Source of the DNA: Brassica napus
Lineage: Eukaryota > Streptophyta > Magnoliopsida > Brassicales > Brassicaceae
Direction: 5' to 3'
NCBI RefSeq assembly: GCF_020379485.1
Contig: NC_063438.1
Location: forward strand, 6,896,335 to 6,960,334
DNA: 64,000 bases
Below the pieces are notes generated by a model, which saw nothing but the letters and a program-made list of their open reading frames with translations, was not told the origin of the DNA and did not search any database. A program made the position numbers and the translations under genes. Each line of letters opens with the position of its first letter. The first letter of the stretch is position 1. Positions 10,165 to 21,397 of this stretch are shown in pieces.

Positions 10165-10323
10165 GAACAACCAACTGATGAAATCCTTTTGATCGACCCG
10201 CAAAACTTTCAATATGAAGATATTCCCGAAGATGCGACAGATGAAGCACGTGAAGACGAGTTCGAGAGAAGCGACGATGATGATTGTAATGATAGTGATG
10301 AGAATGAAAACGATTTAGAGTGA
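10165..10323 (+). pseudogene. Acidic tail of a CACTA transposase-type reading frame
   Basis: Directly right of the hairpin an open stretch encodes REQPTDEILLIDPQNFQYED followed by an Asp/Glu/Asn-rich end and TGA at 10321-10323. The position after the promoter and the composition suggest the 3' end of the element's original large gene, whose body was replaced by the captured fragment. No catalytic residues remain. Confidence 0.4.
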
Positions 10324-10617
10324 TGTAATATTGATGAGAACGAAAACGATTTAGAGTGATGTAATATATGTAACAAATGTTGTATTTCTCTATTGTAATG
10401 TATGTTTAAAGAAATATGTTTTTTTACCATCTTAATGTATGTGTAACAAATGTTGTTTTCTATAATTTTTCATCTTTAGTTTTTAAAAAATTTATTTGGA
10501 GTTTTAGGGTTTAAGTTGGAGAAAGAGTAAGAAGTAGTAAAGAATAAGGTATGATGTTAGATGATATGTGACTTTGGGGTTTAGGGATTTCATTCTCGGT
10601 GTTTAGGGTTAAGTGTC

Positions 10618-10885
10618 GTAAAATCCTTGTAAAAATAATACGGACGTGGTAATTTCGTCGTAAATGGAAAAAGACGGGCCTAGTAAATTCGTTGTAAATG
10701 AGAAAACGCGGGCCTGGTAAATTCGTCGTAAATGGAAAAGCCTGGTAAACCTATTCAACGTAATTTCGTCGTAAATCGAGAAACACGGGCCAGGTAATTT
10801 CGTCGTAAATGGAAAAACACGGGCCAGGTAACTTCGTCGTAAATGGAAAAACGCGGGCCTGGTAAATTCGTCGTAATATTACGTC
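10618..10885 (+). repeat. Subterminal tandem array of CACTA element 1
   Basis: About seven imperfect copies of a unit of 35-40 bp contain GTCGTAAATGG(A)AAAAACGCGGGCC(T/A)GGTAA. They share the CGTCGTAAA core seen at both element ends and probably extend the protein-binding subterminal region. The stretch just before (10500-10610) has several TTTAGGG telomere-like heptamers, likely incidental. Confidence 0.6.
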
Positions 10886-11778
10886 GCGTTTACGGCGAAT
10901 CGTTATCTATATAATGAGACGCCGAGAGCGAGGCTACCTCGTTCATTCCTCCCAAACTCCTTTGCTCTCCCTCTAAGGTAAACTCTCTCTTCTCTCTCTT
11001 TTTTTTTAAGTTAGTTTAGGTGATTAATTAGTTAGATAATTAGTTTAGATGATTAGTTAGGTAATTAGTTTAAGTGATTAGTTAGGTGACGGAATACTAG
11101 TTTAGGTGATTAGTTAGGTAACAGAATAATTTTTTAATTATGCAGAGAATGTTGAGTGAGAGATGAGCCGCTCTTGGGTTGCCAGTACGAGATCCCCAAG
11201 AGTCCGATCCAACCCGTCAACAGCCGAGCAACCCCACCGACTACTTCGATGATATGTAGTTTTTTTTATATTTCTGTTTGTATTATGAATTTAAATATTA
11301 TTGTATGACTTTTAAATGCTTTTTTGTAATATGTTTTTTTTATTTTCATATTTCGTTTTAAAATTATTTTAAATTCTGAATTTTAAATAAATTCAAATTT
11401 ATATTTGAGGTTAAAAAAAACAAATTTATTATATATATTAATAAGAATCGATGTAAACTCCACGTAAATGTTTACGATTGATTAACGTCGAAAAATTTAC
11501 GAGGGTTTTACATCGAAAAGTTTACGTGTTCTTTACAACGAAAGTATTTACGTCTGCTTTACATCGAAACTTTACGTGGAGTTTACCACGAAGTATTACG
11601 TCTCGTTTACGACGAAACGATGCCCTGCGCTTTACGAGGAATATATTTCGTCGTAAACTCCGTTACGACGGACGTTTTACGATGAAATGTCTTTCGAGGT
11701 TAATTCGTCGTAACATCCCGTTTACAACGTATATTGCCCTCGTAAAAAATATGTTTTCTTGTAGTGTTTAGAAAACAT

Positions 11779-11780
<2 letters not shown>

Positions 11781-11836
<56 letters not shown>
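11781..11836. repeat. (AT)n microsatellite
   Basis: About 56 bp of uninterrupted AT dinucleotides a few bases to the right of the CACTA target duplication. Confidence 0.95.
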
Positions 11837-11839
<3 letters not shown>

Positions 11840-13370
11840 GTTTTTGTTGGTTGTATTTGCTTTTAGATTTTGGCACAGTGAACTGATGGAAAACCTTTAG
11901 AACTTATACTAAAATTGGCTAACCTATCAATGGACGAGATATAATACAACATTATTAAAGTGGACCACGAGCCGTGAAGCTTAGCATGTGTACGGTCGAA
12001 GAGTTGCACATTAGATAAATGCATAATGATAGGTGAAGTGAGTGTGTGAAACATGACGAAGATGCAATCACCATTCAGTCATACTCTTCATTTTCTTCTT
12101 TTAATAATGATAGCTTGTAATTTATATTTTCTGCGAATTTGATTTTATATATTACGTGGAAGATTCATCAAACTAGCCACCCTGGTGTAAAATTGAGTTT
12201 ATATGTATAAGATGCAATGCTCAAACTTTTTTAATTAGTTAGCATAAATAGAGAACCATCGTCTTTGATCAACTAACGATTAATCGTAGTATTACTTTTT
12301 AAGCTGATATCAATGTCACTCTATTAATTAGTTTAAATATGAAAATCTGGCCAGTTTTAAAAAAAAAATATATGAAAATCTGGTAGCCTTTGAAACCAGG
12401 AAAACGATTGCCTAATGATCTTACATGTTGACAGGGTGTTCAAAACCTGATATCGTTTATATTTGTAGTTAAGAGTTTTGATCCAATGTGTTCTTATGAA
12501 GGATACCTAATGAAAATTATATTCAGCATATATAGAGTGTCATTGGTAATTTTTGGAGTGATTATAAAAGGTGGAATTGAAAAGAAATAAATAAATGAGA
12601 GAGTGAGAGGTTATAATAAGTGTGTGATTCTTTTGTTTAAATAGTAATAATCAGAATTAATGTAGAGTAAATGAATTTCACCTGATTGGCCATTTCTAAG
12701 AGTAATAAATGTTTCAGCTATGTTTTTTTTTCTATGTTTCAGCTATGTTAGTTGCACCAGAAATGCTATCCAGTCAAAACCATAGTAAAAGTGGAACAGA
12801 TAAGGATAAGTAACAATGGATGTGTCAGACTGTCGGTGTAGAACGATACAAACTGACATCATAGGTCAAGCATGTCATAGGAAAATTGAGACGAGTATGG
12901 ATCAACCTAAATATGCATACACTATTTATCCATATCTTTACTCGGTACGTAAAAACATATTTACATTAAAAATGATTAGAGCCTATAATCTTATATACCC
13001 TTGTTTAAATAGAGTTTACTCTTGACAAAAAAAAAATAGAGTTTACTCTTTAAAGGGTATGTCTTTTTCCAATGAGTTGAATTCATTTATGGCTAGTAAA
13101 TTTTGCGGCTATGCACGTAACTGAAAAAAGATCAGTGACACTTTTATTTGTCAGTCCAGAAAAAAAAAACTTTTTTTATTGTTGAATTCACATGTGTGTG
13201 TATAATTGTTTGTTGTGTTTTTTTGTCGGCTTTCTATTATTTTGTCAATAATCAAGAAATGATTCATTATAATTCTCTCATTATTATTTATAAATTTAAT
13301 TAGTGGTGAAGGCATGGGATAAAATTTCACGTAACAAAGATATCGGATCTGGATCACGCTAGCCCAATGA
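11837..13370. other. Intergenic spacer, no gene seen
   Basis: AT-rich sequence without a supported gene. The short reading frames lack introns, known motifs or coding bias. A short direct repeat TATGTTTCAGCTATGTT occurs near 12720-12750. The last base (A, 13370) is the left flank of a Helitron. Confidence 0.5.
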
Positions 13371-14779
13371 TCTATATAATCCCTTATATATTAAAAGAGA
13401 AGCATTGTAATAAATGCATTCACATTATAATAGACACGTGACAGCCTCACAATGATTTGATAATAAATATGCTAACGCGTTCACACTATAGTCATAAATG
13501 TGTTCACACTATGTACTTTGTGATTTTTTTAATATAAAACTCACATATATAGTTCCAATAAAACTCTGGATTTTTCGGTTCGAAAAAAAATAGATAACGA
13601 ATCAAAAGCCAAACTATATATATATTATTTTTATTGTTTACAGATAAAATTGAGCAAAATATTCATAAATTTTGATTCGATTTGTTATCCGTTTTGATTT
13701 GAACCAAAAAATCTTGATATTTGAAACTTTACGAAACAAATCAAATACTAAAATACAATATCCAAAAAAGAAGCAAATCACTAATACCAATATTTTTAGG
13801 AACATATATCTAATTCGATATGTTATATGCATATATATACATATATGAAAAGAATTATATATATTATACTTTATATCAGTTTTACAATATAAATTTATTA
13901 TATTAGGTACTAGAATTAAAAGGTTATATAATGTTTTATTTTTGTAATAAAATGTTATTATTAAATTATTTTTAAAATTTTATTTTATTTACGAATCAAA
14001 TCGGATATTCTGTAAAATTCTAAAACATTTCGGATATCGGAGTCACCGAATATCTAGGTGGCTAAAGATAGAATTGACAAGAATGCTTCCAAATATCCAG
14101 ATACTTGATATGTGTCCACCCCTATTTACGAATATAATTTTATTTTCTTTTGATGAAAAAATGACTAATGTCAAGGTCTTTTTTATTTTAAATAAATTTT
14201 AATTTTATCTTTCATGTATTATTCTGAACAAAAATGTCATTTAATATTAATTAACAATATCTTTATATATTTTTCAACTATTTTTATATATTTTTTACAT
14301 AAACATACATGTGCACCTTGATGTGAGCATCTTATAACTAAGTATTCACCACAGCTGAAGTATCTAATTTTTTTTGAAAGTTGAAATATTTTTCTTAATG
14401 TTTCTTTCACTACCGACCAAATTGTAGTGAAATGATTTGTCTTAATAATTTTCTTTTCTTTTTCTTAAACTATTATCTGTTTAAAAACTATAATATGAAA
14501 CTATTGGTTCGACATGACAACTATCTAAACTTCATAATATGAAAATAAACATATAATATTAATTTTAGGTTTTTATCTGAAAAAACCAAAAAATCAAATG
14601 TTTTAACCGAATAAACTAAAATGAATATTAATTTAAAATAATAGTTATATTTTAGAAGATTAAAAACAAAAAAACGTAAAACCTAACCAATATCCAGATT
14701 AAACAGATTTATTGTCTTTTTTATTAAAAATAACGAACCTAATAATCACATCCCGCGCAAGGCGCGGGTTATTACCTAG
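13371..14779 (+). mobile_element. Non-autonomous Helitron
   Basis: Starts TCTATATAATCCC (13371) with the TATATTAAAAGAGAAGCA 5' signature of Brassicaceae Helitrons and ends CTAG (14776-14779) about 10 bases after a GC hairpin (CCCGCGCAAGGCGCGGG). Flanks are A (13370) and T (14780), the expected A|T insertion site. No Rep/helicase reading frame is present. It lies immediately upstream of the CNX2 pseudogene. Confidence 0.85.
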
Positions 14780-15042
14780 TTTTCTATTAAAATCGGTTTG
14801 ATTACCGGTAACCGGTCACCGGCGAGACCGGCAGATGTCCCTAAAAAAACAAAAGAGTTGTTTTATCCCTTTTTAGCCAAACTCTCCGTTTTTTAGTACC
14901 GTCTTCATTTCTTCAACGCCTTAGCTTTTACGATAGACCAAGAATCTTAACTTTCTTGTTTTACAGAAGAAGACTCTCTCCGTCTACCAAAGAAGTGACT
15001 CATGGTTCACATTCGAGTTGTCTCTCTGCAGTGTTAACAACG

Positions 15043-16033
15043 ATGAGGATGTGCCTTTTCATAATCAATGACTGGCAAGTGGCTTTCACGAATTTGAACT
15101 GTTTCTTGGTAAATTTTGGGCTATATATGTTTTTTTTAGATAATGGATGCTTAAATTGTGCTATCTTCTCACCAGGTTGGTTCAAGCTCAATATCAAGAA
15201 ACAATGCTACGACCAGTGAGCATTTGTTTAACAGAAATGCGGCTCAAGTTGATTGGAGAAATGACAACCCTATCTCAGACATATTGATTGATTCGTTTGG
15301 TCGGTTACATACCTACTTGAGGATATCTTTGACAGAACGGTCAAAGATGTAACCTCCGGTGTCAGTATTGTAGGCCGTCTGAAGGCGTGGAGCTTACTCC
15401 TAAGCCTCAGTTTCTGTCTCAGTCTGAGATTGTTAGGTTGGCTGGTCTTTTTGTTTCTTGGGTTACCAATATTAGGTTGACTGGTGGCTAGCCTACTTTT
15501 AGGAAAGATATCGAAGAGAAGAATTTTGCCATCTGAGAAGTTGACTTAGTGTACGAATCCTTTGGGTCACTTAGTTGGAGTATAAGGGATCATAGGTTCG
15601 TTTTCCGTTTGGAGAGTTATGTTCTTCTAAGAAAAATTAATTTAACATGGTTAAAATTTTGCCTTGAGGAATATACGGATCTTTAGGCCTAAAACCTCTT
15701 AGTCAGTTGAAAGATACCAAAGCTTAAAGAATGTGGGCTTGATTCGATAAATATGAGCCTGGATACTCTGGTCCCATCAAAGTTTGAGTTTTTGACTATA
15801 CCTATAAAGGACAGTTTCCATTTGCTTGCAGTAGAGCGATATTTGATGCTAGTTGTCAACTTGTCATGGAGGGATTGAATGATGATGCGATTTGTGATTT
15901 TGTAAAGTTGACACGCAATAATCCTATCAATGTCCGGTTCATAGCGTTTATCCATTTCATGTGGAAATGTTTGGAATGTAAAGAAACTTGTGCCTTACGC
16001 ACATATCATGTATGATAAAGTGGTAATGTAAAG
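15043..16033 (+). pseudogene. CNX2: CNX2 (MoaA-type molybdopterin synthesis enzyme) pseudogene
   Basis: From ATG 15043 the sequence follows plant CNX2, the mitochondrial radical-SAM enzyme that makes cPMP in the first step of molybdenum cofactor synthesis: a transit-type start, an intron (about 15107-15177), VGSSSISRN, then NDNPISDILIDSFGRLHTYL and RISLTER. A 7-bp insertion (GTCAAAG, about 15340-15346) shifts the frame just before the C-x3-C-x2-C iron-sulphur motif, whose codons are otherwise still legible. The GGE motif reads GG-stop (GAG to TAG near 15490). Later pieces LDTLVPSKFEFLT, GLNDDAICDFVKLT and NVWNVKKLVPYA appear in changing frames to about 16033; the C-terminal part with the second cluster is absent. 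Retained intron means a DNA-level duplicate, not a retrocopy. Confidence 0.85.
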
Positions 16034-16407
16034 TTCTTTTAGTGTTTAGCCCTTTTGAGATTAATTCGTCGACCTTTACTTTGAGCATATTCATCATGAT
16101 ATACTTCTCCAATCGAGCAAAAGGAAAGTTAATATCAATGGCGACCAAAAGAACTATAATATCAATAAAGGATTATACTAAATTATAAACATACTAAATT
16201 GTTTTGGTACATGGTACGGCTTAATACTGTATCTACATAGAGTACTGACAAATTTTACATCAATATAACGAATCAATCATTCAAACTGGAAAAGAATACG
16301 AAACAAATGTTCCAAAAAATAATAAAATAAGGGAATAACAAATTAGAGACATATGTCTCTAATATAAAATTTAAATAATGATCATATATATGTCTCTAAG
16401 ATGGTGA
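16034..16407. other. Spacer between CNX2 pseudogene and small membrane protein gene
   Basis: Holds the 3' untranslated region of the minus-strand gene ending at 16408 and AT-rich sequence; no further feature is recognised. Confidence 0.5.
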
Positions 16408-16701
16408 TTATGATGATGCAGAAGTTGTTGGTACTACATCATCTTGTAAAGAAGGCGAAGCAAGAGAAGAAGACGCGCCATTAGAGGAAGGAGACATCTC
16501 GCCACCGGCAGGCATATCCTGAAGCGCCGCCAGAATTCGGCGGATGCTGACGGACCTCGCCGGCCGAAAACTGTAAGCCCTCTTTAAGGATTTTGATTTG
16601 GAGAAAACCCTCGATGACTTAGTGAGAATGAGATACACCAAACCCTGTACCAGAGCGAACAAGACCACCTTCATAAACATCGTTCCCAAGCCTCCTTCCA
16701 T
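16408..16701 (-). CDS. Small single-pass membrane protein (97 aa)
   Basis: Intact single-exon frame starting MEGGLGTMFMKV. Residues about 8-27 form one hydrophobic segment (VVLFALVQGLVYLILT), followed by a basic, Ser-rich stretch (SKSKSLKRAYSFRPARSVSIR) and an acidic/Ser-rich C-terminus, so a signal-anchor or tail facing the cytosol is plausible. Length and layout fit small Brassicaceae proteins of unknown function. Its place next to CNX2 and a callose synthase sequence recalls the Arabidopsis neighbourhood At2g31945-At2g31960, which suggests orthology to the small protein there. A TATAAATT box lies about 130 bp upstream. No function can be assigned. Confidence 0.7.
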   Translation of the reverse strand: MEGGLGTMFMKVVLFALVQGLVYLILTKSSRVFSKSKSLKRAYSFRPARSVSIRRILAALQDMPAGGEMSPSSNGASSSLASPSLQDDVVPTTSASS

Positions 16702-16825
16702 ATGTTGTAATAGATAGAATACTCGATGAGATGATATTAGAAAAAAACGTTTCTCTTCTTTGTTGGATGTGTGTCAAGATTTGTAGATGAGTTTGAGATT
16801 GTAACTCTTAATCATGCAAAAAGGT

Positions 16826-16836
16826 AAATTTATAGA
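16826..16836 (-). promoter_or_regulatory. TATA box of the 97-aa membrane protein gene
   Basis: The minus strand reads CTATAAATTTACC here, about 130 bp before the ATG at 16701. An ACGTGG/ACGT-type motif (CAGAGACGTGGACGT, about 16868-16882) lies about 40 bp further upstream and could be a G-box-like bZIP site. Confidence 0.55.
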
Positions 16837-17170
16837 GGGAGATAGCGCCTTGCGTATTTGACCAAAGGCAGAGACGTGGACGTAAGGAACATTTTATCTT
16901 ACGACCTTATCCGGTCAAAGGAAAGGACACGTTATGTTTTCTCTAGAAAAGTGTCGATGCTCGAACATAACATGAAAATTCAATATTTTAAAAGTTGACA
17001 CAAAAAGGTTTGTCATTATAATAATATAAGAAAATCAGGGAAGTGCACTGTGTAACAAAACTGTCATCAATAGACAAAATAACTATTATTTTGTAGTCGT
17101 TCATAAAAAAAAAATTTGGTGTCGACTACAAAAGGTTGAATAAGTGTTAGAGCATCTTTTATCGAAAATA

Positions 17171-17419
17171 CTTCCTCTATTTCCGAAAGTGAGATTTTCT
17201 AAAATGTTTACGCTTATTAAAAATTCAATAAATATTTATATTTTTTTTTTTTAATTTATTATACACTTTCCAATAACTTTTCACCAATAAAATTTAATCA
17301 ATTCAAATATTTTCATTTAATATTTCTTAAAAATATAAAAAATACCTTAAACATATAGAAAATCTATCTTTATGGAACAAGTAAAAAATCTAAAACATCT
17401 TACTTTGAAGAAAGGGAAG
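17171..17419. mobile_element. Stowaway-type MITE
   Basis: A 249-bp element with terminal inverted repeats (CTTCCTCTATTTCCGAAAGT at left; the right end reversed reads CTTCCCTTTCTTCAAAGTAA) flanked by TA duplications (17169-17170, 17420-17421). The interior is AT-rich with no gene. Confidence 0.75.
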
Positions 17420-17904
17420 TATTTCATAGACTTTTTCAACATTTACTAAGCCAAAATAGTGTAAGTTATTATTTCAGAATATTTAAAACTAACATTAATA
17501 TGTTTGTGCATTTACACTGATTTGATTCGAAAGGCTCATGTTGAAAAACATCTATTAGAGATGCTCAAATGGTATCCAATACGGGTAGACTAGCTCATTT
17601 TTTGATCGAAAACTAACTTAGACTAGCTCTTTTGGTGTTTAAAACCGTGATATTTTTTTGTAATAAAATCAATGTACAATAGAATGCTTTTAATGTTATA
17701 TAAAAAAAAGAATGATTTTAATCAAAGTAAACATCATTACATAGCCTGGTTTTGAATATATATCAGAATAAAAGAGGGAAAATGTTGCAAAGGTATACGG
17801 TTGAATTGATTTTACTTCGAAATAGTATTAAATGAAAAAAATGTGTTGGGTTAGAAATAGGAATACCAGTAACTATTCAATACTCTCTCTGTTTTTAAAT
17901 ATAA

Positions 17905-20876
17905 CTAAGTTCGTGTCCGCGCTACGCGCGGATTATATGATTGTATATATTTTATAAAAAATATATTGAAAATATGAATTTGTTTCACAAAAGCCCATAA
18001 AACTATAAATTATGATGTAAAAAGATGGAGATACATATTGTATTTTTTATGGTAAATTTTGTTTTTGATTTTAACTTCAGAGTTTTCAATTTTAAAATAT
18101 ATATTTTTTCTCATTGACAATAAATAGAACACTCATTTTGTTTTTGTAATAAATAAGCATTATATACTCAAATTTTAGGAAGTTAGTAGTACAAACTTTT
18201 TTCTGCGCTTTTTACTTATTAATATTCTAAAATATTTAGTAGTTATATTATTTTTAATCAGTTTTGATTAAATATTTCTTTAGATGATTTCCTATTTATT
18301 TTTTGCTTTAAAGATAGAAAATATTTTGTTATATTTTATTTCTGTTTTATTATATAATAAGTTTATAATTTTCATTACATAAAATGAGTAGTAACTAACA
18401 CAATAAAGATCAAAGAATATAGTTTATTTCTGAGTTTGTATGACAGTGTAATATTTTGAAAAATTAAGCATGATAAAAAAAAACATAAAATCATTAACCA
18501 TCTAAACCGACTTTTCTCTTTCTATTTCTCTTTCTATTTCTCTCTACCATTTTTTTTACAAATTTAATTTTCATTTTTTTGTTATTTAACAAATAGACTC
18601 TAATATTTTTATATTCTATTTTTCTTTTTCCTAATTTCACTCTTAAGTTTTGAATAATTTTATCAGAAATTATATTCAATAACCAAAAAAAAACTATTTT
18701 CACTAACTAATTGTATCACTCTCCCCTTCTTTTCCTCTCTCTTCCTATCTCTCTCTACTCTCTCTCTAGAAAACTATTTTTTTTGGTTATTCCAAAAATT
18801 AACCCTAATTTTATTGAAGTAAAATTTTATTGATGGTATTTGAAGCGAGTGCTACTTTTTTTGTAGTTTGTTAATTTTGGTTATGTTGAATGTAACTTAG
18901 TTACAACTTCTTTTCCTTTTGCCTTGCTACATTTTACTATTTGCTTAGAATATTTATGTTGTCTATACCTAACTCCGTTGAAATTAAATATTTATATTTA
19001 ATACTTAATAATATAAATTAAGATTTCAAAAATACAACTAAAATAGAAACCAACTATGATTTTATATTTAACCAATTAGTTCTCTTGTATATTATGTGGA
19101 CCATTAAACAACATTCAAGAATTTATTGGAAGACTAATTTTAACAACTTAATTTAACTATAATGTTTGTGTAAGGAAGATTTGGAGCACAACAGAAGAGG
19201 GAAAATAAACATTAAAGAAAAGAGCGGAGGACAGTAGACAACTTTAAAAGCCATAAAGAACTGATGGTGAAATGGTGGTCTTAGGCAGACATGGAATGTG
19301 TAGGTGGAGAGTTGGAGCAATTAGGTGATACGCTTGGAACAATTGGCTTCCTTCTCTTCGTTAGTGTCTTTGGTAAGTGTACTTGTCTCAGCAGATCTCT
19401 TTTCTACCTCATTTGGAGCTCACGACTTATATAGTTGCAAAGCTGTTGTGTCCATCCCCTTCGTTTATTGGATTGTCATTTACTGATTTGGAAGACGGAA
19501 GGTCTGCAGCGTAGTGACTGATGGTCTCTCTTTTGCAATGAAGTTGTAGCTAGTCAGATCCTGAATTTGTGTGTCTGGCCAATTGTATCCACCATACATT
19601 GTGGGACTGGGACCTCATGCTCATCACCCATGTATCCATTAGCCTAGGAATATAAAACAAAATGTGAGTGAGTTTAAATGGTTAGGGAGGTGAATGCTGT
19701 GGGAGAATAGGATCCCTCCAAGTAGGCATCCATTAATTCGGAAGCTTGTCTTCCCGTCAGCTCTTTACCTGTGACACCAAGCAGGACAACAGTAGCTGTG
19801 TCAACTGTCAACATTGCTGTAGAGCGATATTTCTACTCGATACCTAAAATTTTAAAACACACGTCATAATGTTTTCATTTAGAAACATACGCTAATAGAC
19901 AGAGCTAACGCGACATGTAATCTAAAAATAAAAATGATCAGATATTTGAAACAACACGTACAATAATTGGTAAACAGAAATTTTTTTGGTAAACCAAGAC
20001 GGACGACCTAATGTTTAATTTTAAAACAAATACTAATATGCAGACCAAGCACTATTTGTAATTTAAATGCAAACATGACCTGTAATTTCAAAACCAGCAC
20101 TAATAAGAAGAGGAAACATGATCTGTAATCTAAAAACACAAAGACATCGGTATTTTGAAAATAAATACAAACTTTTTTTTTTTGAAAAAGACGGCCTGTA
20201 ATTTTAAAATAATCTCGACCTGTAGGTTTAAAGCCACACTAATAGGCAGAGAATGACATGTAAAACTACGTGATCCATCAATATTTGTTCAAATGATGAG
20301 ACGAAGCTGATCTAGAAAGCCTGTAACCCAAGTAAGCTCATTGGTAGAGTTGCTTTCGTCTCATCCAAAATCGAATAAAACAGCTGCTTGACCCACGCCC
20401 GTTGATTTTGAGGAGTTTGACGCCATAGATGCGGTGGTTTAGTTTTCCTGGTCTATGAAATAGGTTGCGAAGCATAGTGAAATTATATAGACTGAGGAGG
20501 GAAATTGAAGGGGTAATTGTCATGGTTGAAAAGTCGAAGAAAATATTGATGGATCATGTAGTTTAATATTGAAGAAGATCTATTTAAGTAGAGGAGGAGA
20601 TGGCTGGAGTTAAGCCGGAGATTCGAAACGGCGTAAACTTGTCGAAAAGAAGGGTTGAAGTTGACTAAAATGGGAAAAGAAGGTGAGTATTTACAATTGG
20701 ATTTAAAATGGGCTCATAAAGGAAGAAAATTAATTAAACGATCAAGCAAATACTATCATATTTTGGCCCAATATTGAATAAAGGTGTTGATATGTCAAAA
20801 TGATTGGGTAGGAATATTTTATCCTAGGTGGCATAGCTTAGAAACTTTCAATTTAGTTCCTTTTATATAGTAGTGA
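17905..20876 (-). mobile_element. Non-autonomous Helitron with RPA1-like remnants
   Basis: Read on the minus strand it starts TCACTACTATATAAAAGGAA (20876) and ends with a GC hairpin (CCGCGCGTAGCGCGG) followed by CTTAG (17905). Flanks are A (17904) and T (20877), the A|T target inside a MITE. The last bases TTAG differ slightly from the usual CTAG. Replication protein A-like gene pieces inside are a common Helitron cargo in plants. Confidence 0.75.
19485..20426 (-). pseudogene. RPA1-like (OB-fold) gene remnant inside the Helitron
   Basis: The minus strand has an ATG at 20426 starting MASNSSKSTGVGQAAVLFD, then, after decayed sequence, segments reading ATVVLLGVTGKELTGRQASE (about 19830-19745), NGYMGDEHEVPVP with IGQTHKFRI after an intron-like gap, and YNFIAKERPSVTTLQTFRLP (about 19540-19485) in changing frames with stops. 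Order and motifs match the C-terminal OB fold of plant RPA1-like proteins. Broken, no product expected. Confidence 0.5.
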
Positions 20877-21397
20877 TATATTTTAGATAATATACACTTA
20901 TTAAGAAAGTTACTTTTTACTAAAAAGTATCATTAAAATTATAAACTAAAAACTACTCAACCAATTACAAAATAGAATTATTAAATTTGACTGGTTACAC
21001 TATTTTTGACAAACTTAAAGTTACCTAGAAAGATGAGAATATCTTATATATTAGAACATAAAAATGTTTCTAAACATCTTATATTTCGGAACGGATGGAG
21101 TATATGATTGTAATAACATTCATCCTTTCATTCAGGAATGGAACCTTTTATATATTTACAATATAAATATTTAAACAAGAAATTGATTATTCTACACAAT
21201 TAATATTATAAATGATAAATTTAGCTATTTATATTGATAATGGTAATTAAAAATATAACAATGGCATATATTAAATAGCAAGTAACTTTAAATTTCAGAA
21301 TACATAGAGTAGCACAGTTAAAGATAATCACAACAAAGACTAAGACCAAGATCATCAAAATATTGTCAAAGCAAGAAATAAAGCAAAGGATAGATTC

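Larger units (their letters stand above)
9163..11766 (+). mobile_element. Non-autonomous CACTA (En/Spm-type) element carrying an EDM2-like inverted repeat
   Basis: The element begins CACTACAAGAAAA (9163) and ends TTTTCTTGTAGTG (11766), flanked by 3-bp TTT duplications (9160-9162, 11767-11769), the CACTA hallmark. Both subterminal regions are packed with TTTACGACGAAA / TTTCGTCGTAAA motifs in both orientations, the usual binding sites for the TNPA-type protein. Inside are a TATA box (9550), a long inverted repeat derived from a host gene (9607-10164), a short tail of an acidic reading frame (to 10323), a GTCGTAAATGG tandem array (10640-10880) and the start of a second transcription unit around 10.9-11.25 kb. 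No transposase domain remains, so movement would need help from another copy. Confidence 0.9.
17883..21100. mobile_element. Stowaway-type MITE split by a Helitron
   Basis: The left 22 bp (17883-17904, CTCTCTCTGTTTTTAAATAT) and the right part (20877-21100, ending CGGAACGGATGGAG) together form a MITE of about 246 bp with matching inverted ends and TA duplications (17881-17882, 21101-21102). The gap is exactly filled by the Helitron 17905-20876. Confidence 0.7.

Noticed and set aside
10500..10615. Interstitial telomere repeats
   Set aside because: Only scattered TTTAGGG heptamers, no array.
12816..13832. Short frames of 60-70 codons
   Set aside because: No motif, no codon bias, partly inside a Helitron; expected by chance in AT-rich DNA.
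14795..14835. GC-rich ACCGGT palindromes as an origin or operator
   Set aside because: Short ACCGGT-type repeats just outside a Helitron end; no independent support for a function.
20325..20375. Possible tRNA-like A box (AAGCTCATTGGTAGAGTTGC)
   Set aside because: No B box at the right distance and no fold; it lies in the decayed RPA1-like segment.
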